Shown here piece by piece: positions 62,224 through 64,000 of a stretch of 64,000 nt of DNA (its first letter is position 1; every line of letters starts with the position of its first letter). Position numbers and translations under genes: made by a program. The DNA is from Leptospira bourretii (lineage in GTDB: Bacteria > Spirochaetota > Leptospiria > Leptospirales > Leptospiraceae). The DNA lies in assembly GCF_004770145.1 (NCBI RefSeq), contig NZ_RQFW01000005.1, positions 248,001-312,000 on the forward strand, in the 5' to 3' direction. Under the pieces are notes generated by a model. The model searched no databases. It saw nothing but the letters and a program-made list of their open reading frames with translations, and was not told the DNA's origin.

Positions 62224-62922
62224 ACCGATGCTCCAAACTAAATGTAGAATCTAGAAAGAAAGGAAAAGAGAATTTGCGAATATGAAAATATGTTAAAACT
62301 ATCGAATACTTACTCTCATTCAAAAGAAGTTGAAAATTCTTTTTTTATTGATAAGGAAAAAAAAGAGCAGTTTCTTTCCAACTTTCCTCCGACTAACAAG
62401 AAATTCCGAGCTCCTTTTTTTCATTTTTTTTGAAGAATTAATCAAAATATGCAATAATTTGGAAATCGACCAAATTTGGTTTCCGCACAAAACTACCCAT
62501 CTTTGGATTTTGGCCTTGAACTCTAATCCGAGCGAACGACGACTTCCTTTACACACAAAATTCAATAACGAGCGTTAGCCTTAAATAAAAAACCAAAACG
62601 TTTGATATAAGAAATCTAAACGATTCGTATAACAATAGATAAATTTTATTCAAAAATAATAGATTTCATTTGGGCAATGCATCTGCTAAAATTCTAGAAC
62701 TATTCTAGTAATAATTATAAAATTTACTATTTCTTGTTAGTTGTTAAATTCATTCTAATATTTGAATTTGATTCCTTTTAAAAATTTGAGTCGCATTTGT
62801 TTATTTTAAAATAATACTATGTACATTATGTTATCAATGTGTCACCAAGGATGAAACAGTTTCGAGTTTTGAAAATAAAATCATCTACCAGTGATACAAA
62901 ATAGAGAGAAGGAGGATTGTTA
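62224..62922. other. Non-coding, AT-rich interval
   Basis: About 700 bp between the chemoreceptor start and the FAD dehydrogenase start. It is very AT-rich except for a short less AT-rich patch near 62520-62580. Two overlapping opposite frames of 81-82 codons (62320-62565 and 62330-62578) have no start signals or recognisable domains. TTCTAG recurs near 62692-62710. I see no RNA gene. Confidence 0.5.
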
Positions 62923-64000
62923 GTGGTCGAAAAAAACGATGTCATTATCATCGGAGCAGGAATCGCAGGATTGGTGGCAGCATTTGAATGTTTAAACCAA
63001 GGAAAATCTGTTTTAATTTTAGATAGAAACTCTGAGGAACATTTAGGTGGTCTCGCTAAACTATCATTTGGCGGTATGGCCCTTGTTGGTACTCCTTTGC
63101 AAAAACGATTGGGAATCAAAGATACTCCCGAGATTGCTTTGGATGATTGGTATTCATTTGCAGACTTTGGCCCCAATGATATTTTTCCCAAACAATGGGC
63201 AGAACAATATGTGAACGAAAGTCTTGGGCAGGTCTATCATTGGCTTGGAAGTCTTGGTTTAAATTTTTTTCCTGTGGTCAATTGGGTAGAAAGAGGATTA
63301 TACAAAAGAGGGAATTCTGTTCCGCGTTATCATGTTCTTTGGGGAACCGGTTTCCGTTTGGTGGAACGTTTCGTAGAATTATTAAAAAAACATAAAAACA
63401 ATACAAAATTAAATTATCTATTTGAACACAAGGTTACTGATTTAATCAAAGAAAACGGTAGGATAGTAGGTTGTGTCGCAGAACAAGAAAAAACGGGAAA
63501 GAAGGATTTAAGATTTTATGCAGACCACGTGATGGTAGCAACAGGTGGCATCACCGGATGTTTAGATAAGGTTCGTGAACATTGGTATAAACCTTGGGGA
63601 GAGGCGCCAAAGGAAATGTTGAATGGTTCCCATCCTTTTGCTGATGGATTGGTTCATGATGCCGTGAAGAAACATGGCGGAAATCTCACTCATTTGGATA
63701 AAATGTGGAATTATGCTGCAGGGATTCCCAATCCAAAACCAGAATTTGATGGTCATGGACTCAGCCTCATCCCTTGTAAGTCAGCCTTATGGCTCGACCA
63801 TTCAGGGCGTCGGATTGGGCCAGAACCGATGATGACTGGATTTGATACCAACGAACTTTGTCGTAGGATCTCTGGGTTAGAAAAACCATATACTTGGCAA
63901 CTGCTGAATTGGAGGATTGCGGCAAAAGAACTCGCCGTTTCTGGTTCGGAACACAATCCCATGATCCGAGATCGAAAATTAGTTTCTTTCTTAAGAGAAG
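62923..64000 (+). CDS. FAD-dependent dehydrogenase, 3' end outside the window
   Basis: An open frame that continues past the last base, 359 complete codons here. The GTG at 62923 follows GGAGG with 7-bp spacing. The N-terminus VEKNDVIIIGAGIAGLVAAFECLNQGKSVLILDRN is a classical FAD Rossmann site (GxGxxG), followed by LGGLAKLSFGGMALVGTP as in flavoprotein dehydrogenases of the fumarate reductase/KstD group, and VMVATGGITG, a second FAD-contact motif. The substrate is unknown. Confidence 0.9.
   Translation, partial: MVEKNDVIIIGAGIAGLVAAFECLNQGKSVLILDRNSEEHLGGLAKLSFGGMALVGTPLQKRLGIKDTPEIALDDWYSFADFGPNDIFPKQWAEQYVNESLGQVYHWLGSLGLNFFPVVNWVERGLYKRGNSVPRYHVLWGTGFRLVERFVELLKKHKNNTKLNYLFEHKVTDLIKENGRIVGCVAEQEKTGKKDLRFYADHVMVATGGITGCLDKVREHWYKPWGEAPKEMLNGSHPFADGLVHDAVKKHGGNLTHLDKMWNYAAGIPNPKPEFDGHGLSLIPCKSALWLDHSGRRIGPEPMMTGFDTNELCRRISGLEKPYTWQLLNWRIAAKELAVSGSEHNPMIRDRKLVSFLRE

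Noticed and set aside
62320..62578. Two overlapping opposite frames of 81-82 codons
   Set aside because: No start signals, low-complexity Lys/Phe/Leu content and mutual overlap; they look like chance frames in an AT-rich gap.

Overview
The window looks like chromosomal DNA of a spirochaete, most probably a Leptospira of the saprophytic (L. biflexa-like) type. I base this on the AT-rich composition, the many lipoproteins with relaxed spirochaetal lipoboxes (for example FLNC, LVSC, FSAC), the tandem DUF1554 lipoproteins, the two-component and cyclase proteins with 7TMR-DISM sensors, and the long runs of tightly overlapping genes with frequent TTG and GTG starts. No phage, IS element, CRISPR array or rRNA operon is visible. 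Two tRNA genes (Thr-TGT, Tyr-GTA) lie near 23 kb. Species assignment is inference.

Layout. 0-5.6 kb: lipoproteins, then a coupled WYL regulator / Cas4-DEDDy-like nuclease / esterase unit, and a periplasmic protein. 5.6-11.8 kb: mostly housekeeping genes (Atg22-like transporter, BFD-like ferredoxin, RibD-type reductase, DoxX, lpxD with a hairpin over its ribosome binding site, mazG). 11.8-16.8 kb: a four-gene overlapping operon of a ClC channel, a lipid-anchored retropepsin-like protease, an inactive transglutaminase-7TM protein and a RimK-related ATP-grasp ligase. 16.8-22.9 kb: a 7TM histidine kinase, then an operon with a membrane protein, the transketolase N-terminal half, a SirB1-type protein and a polyprenyl diphosphate synthase. 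22.97-23.4 kb: the tRNAs, followed by a duplicated tRNA-Tyr 3' end that is split by a GC-rich insert. 23.4-28.8 kb: glutathione peroxidase, ChaN-like protein, a zinc-ribbon PBP1A and two secreted proteins. 28.8-30.7 kb: a nucleoside phosphorylase-like protein coupled to a spore-photoproduct-lyase-like radical SAM enzyme.

30.7-42.1 kb is the most distinctive part. A 1245-residue 7TM/triple-GAF protein ends in a degenerate class III cyclase domain and overlaps by 4 bp a second GAF-cyclase gene whose catalytic residues are all intact. After a membrane-bound LuxR-type protein, an overlapping M23 peptidase / ankyrin / two-gene cyclic-nucleotide-binding operon follows. Together they could form a local cyclic nucleotide circuit that makes, gates and reads the signal.

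42-52 kb: an AlkC-type DNA glycosylase operon with paired lipoproteins, an esterase and an SDR; a MarR / metallo-hydrolase divergent pair with clear palindromes; an NMT1-domain histidine kinase; and a PadR-controlled quinone reductase / hydrolase operon with a striking double palindrome. 52-64 kb: DUF1554 lipoproteins, DUF3703, an AraC regulator with an FMN reductase, a very repetitive aromatic-rich 800-residue exported protein, an Aer-like chemoreceptor, a 700-bp AT-rich gap and the 5' part of an FAD-dependent dehydrogenase running off the end.
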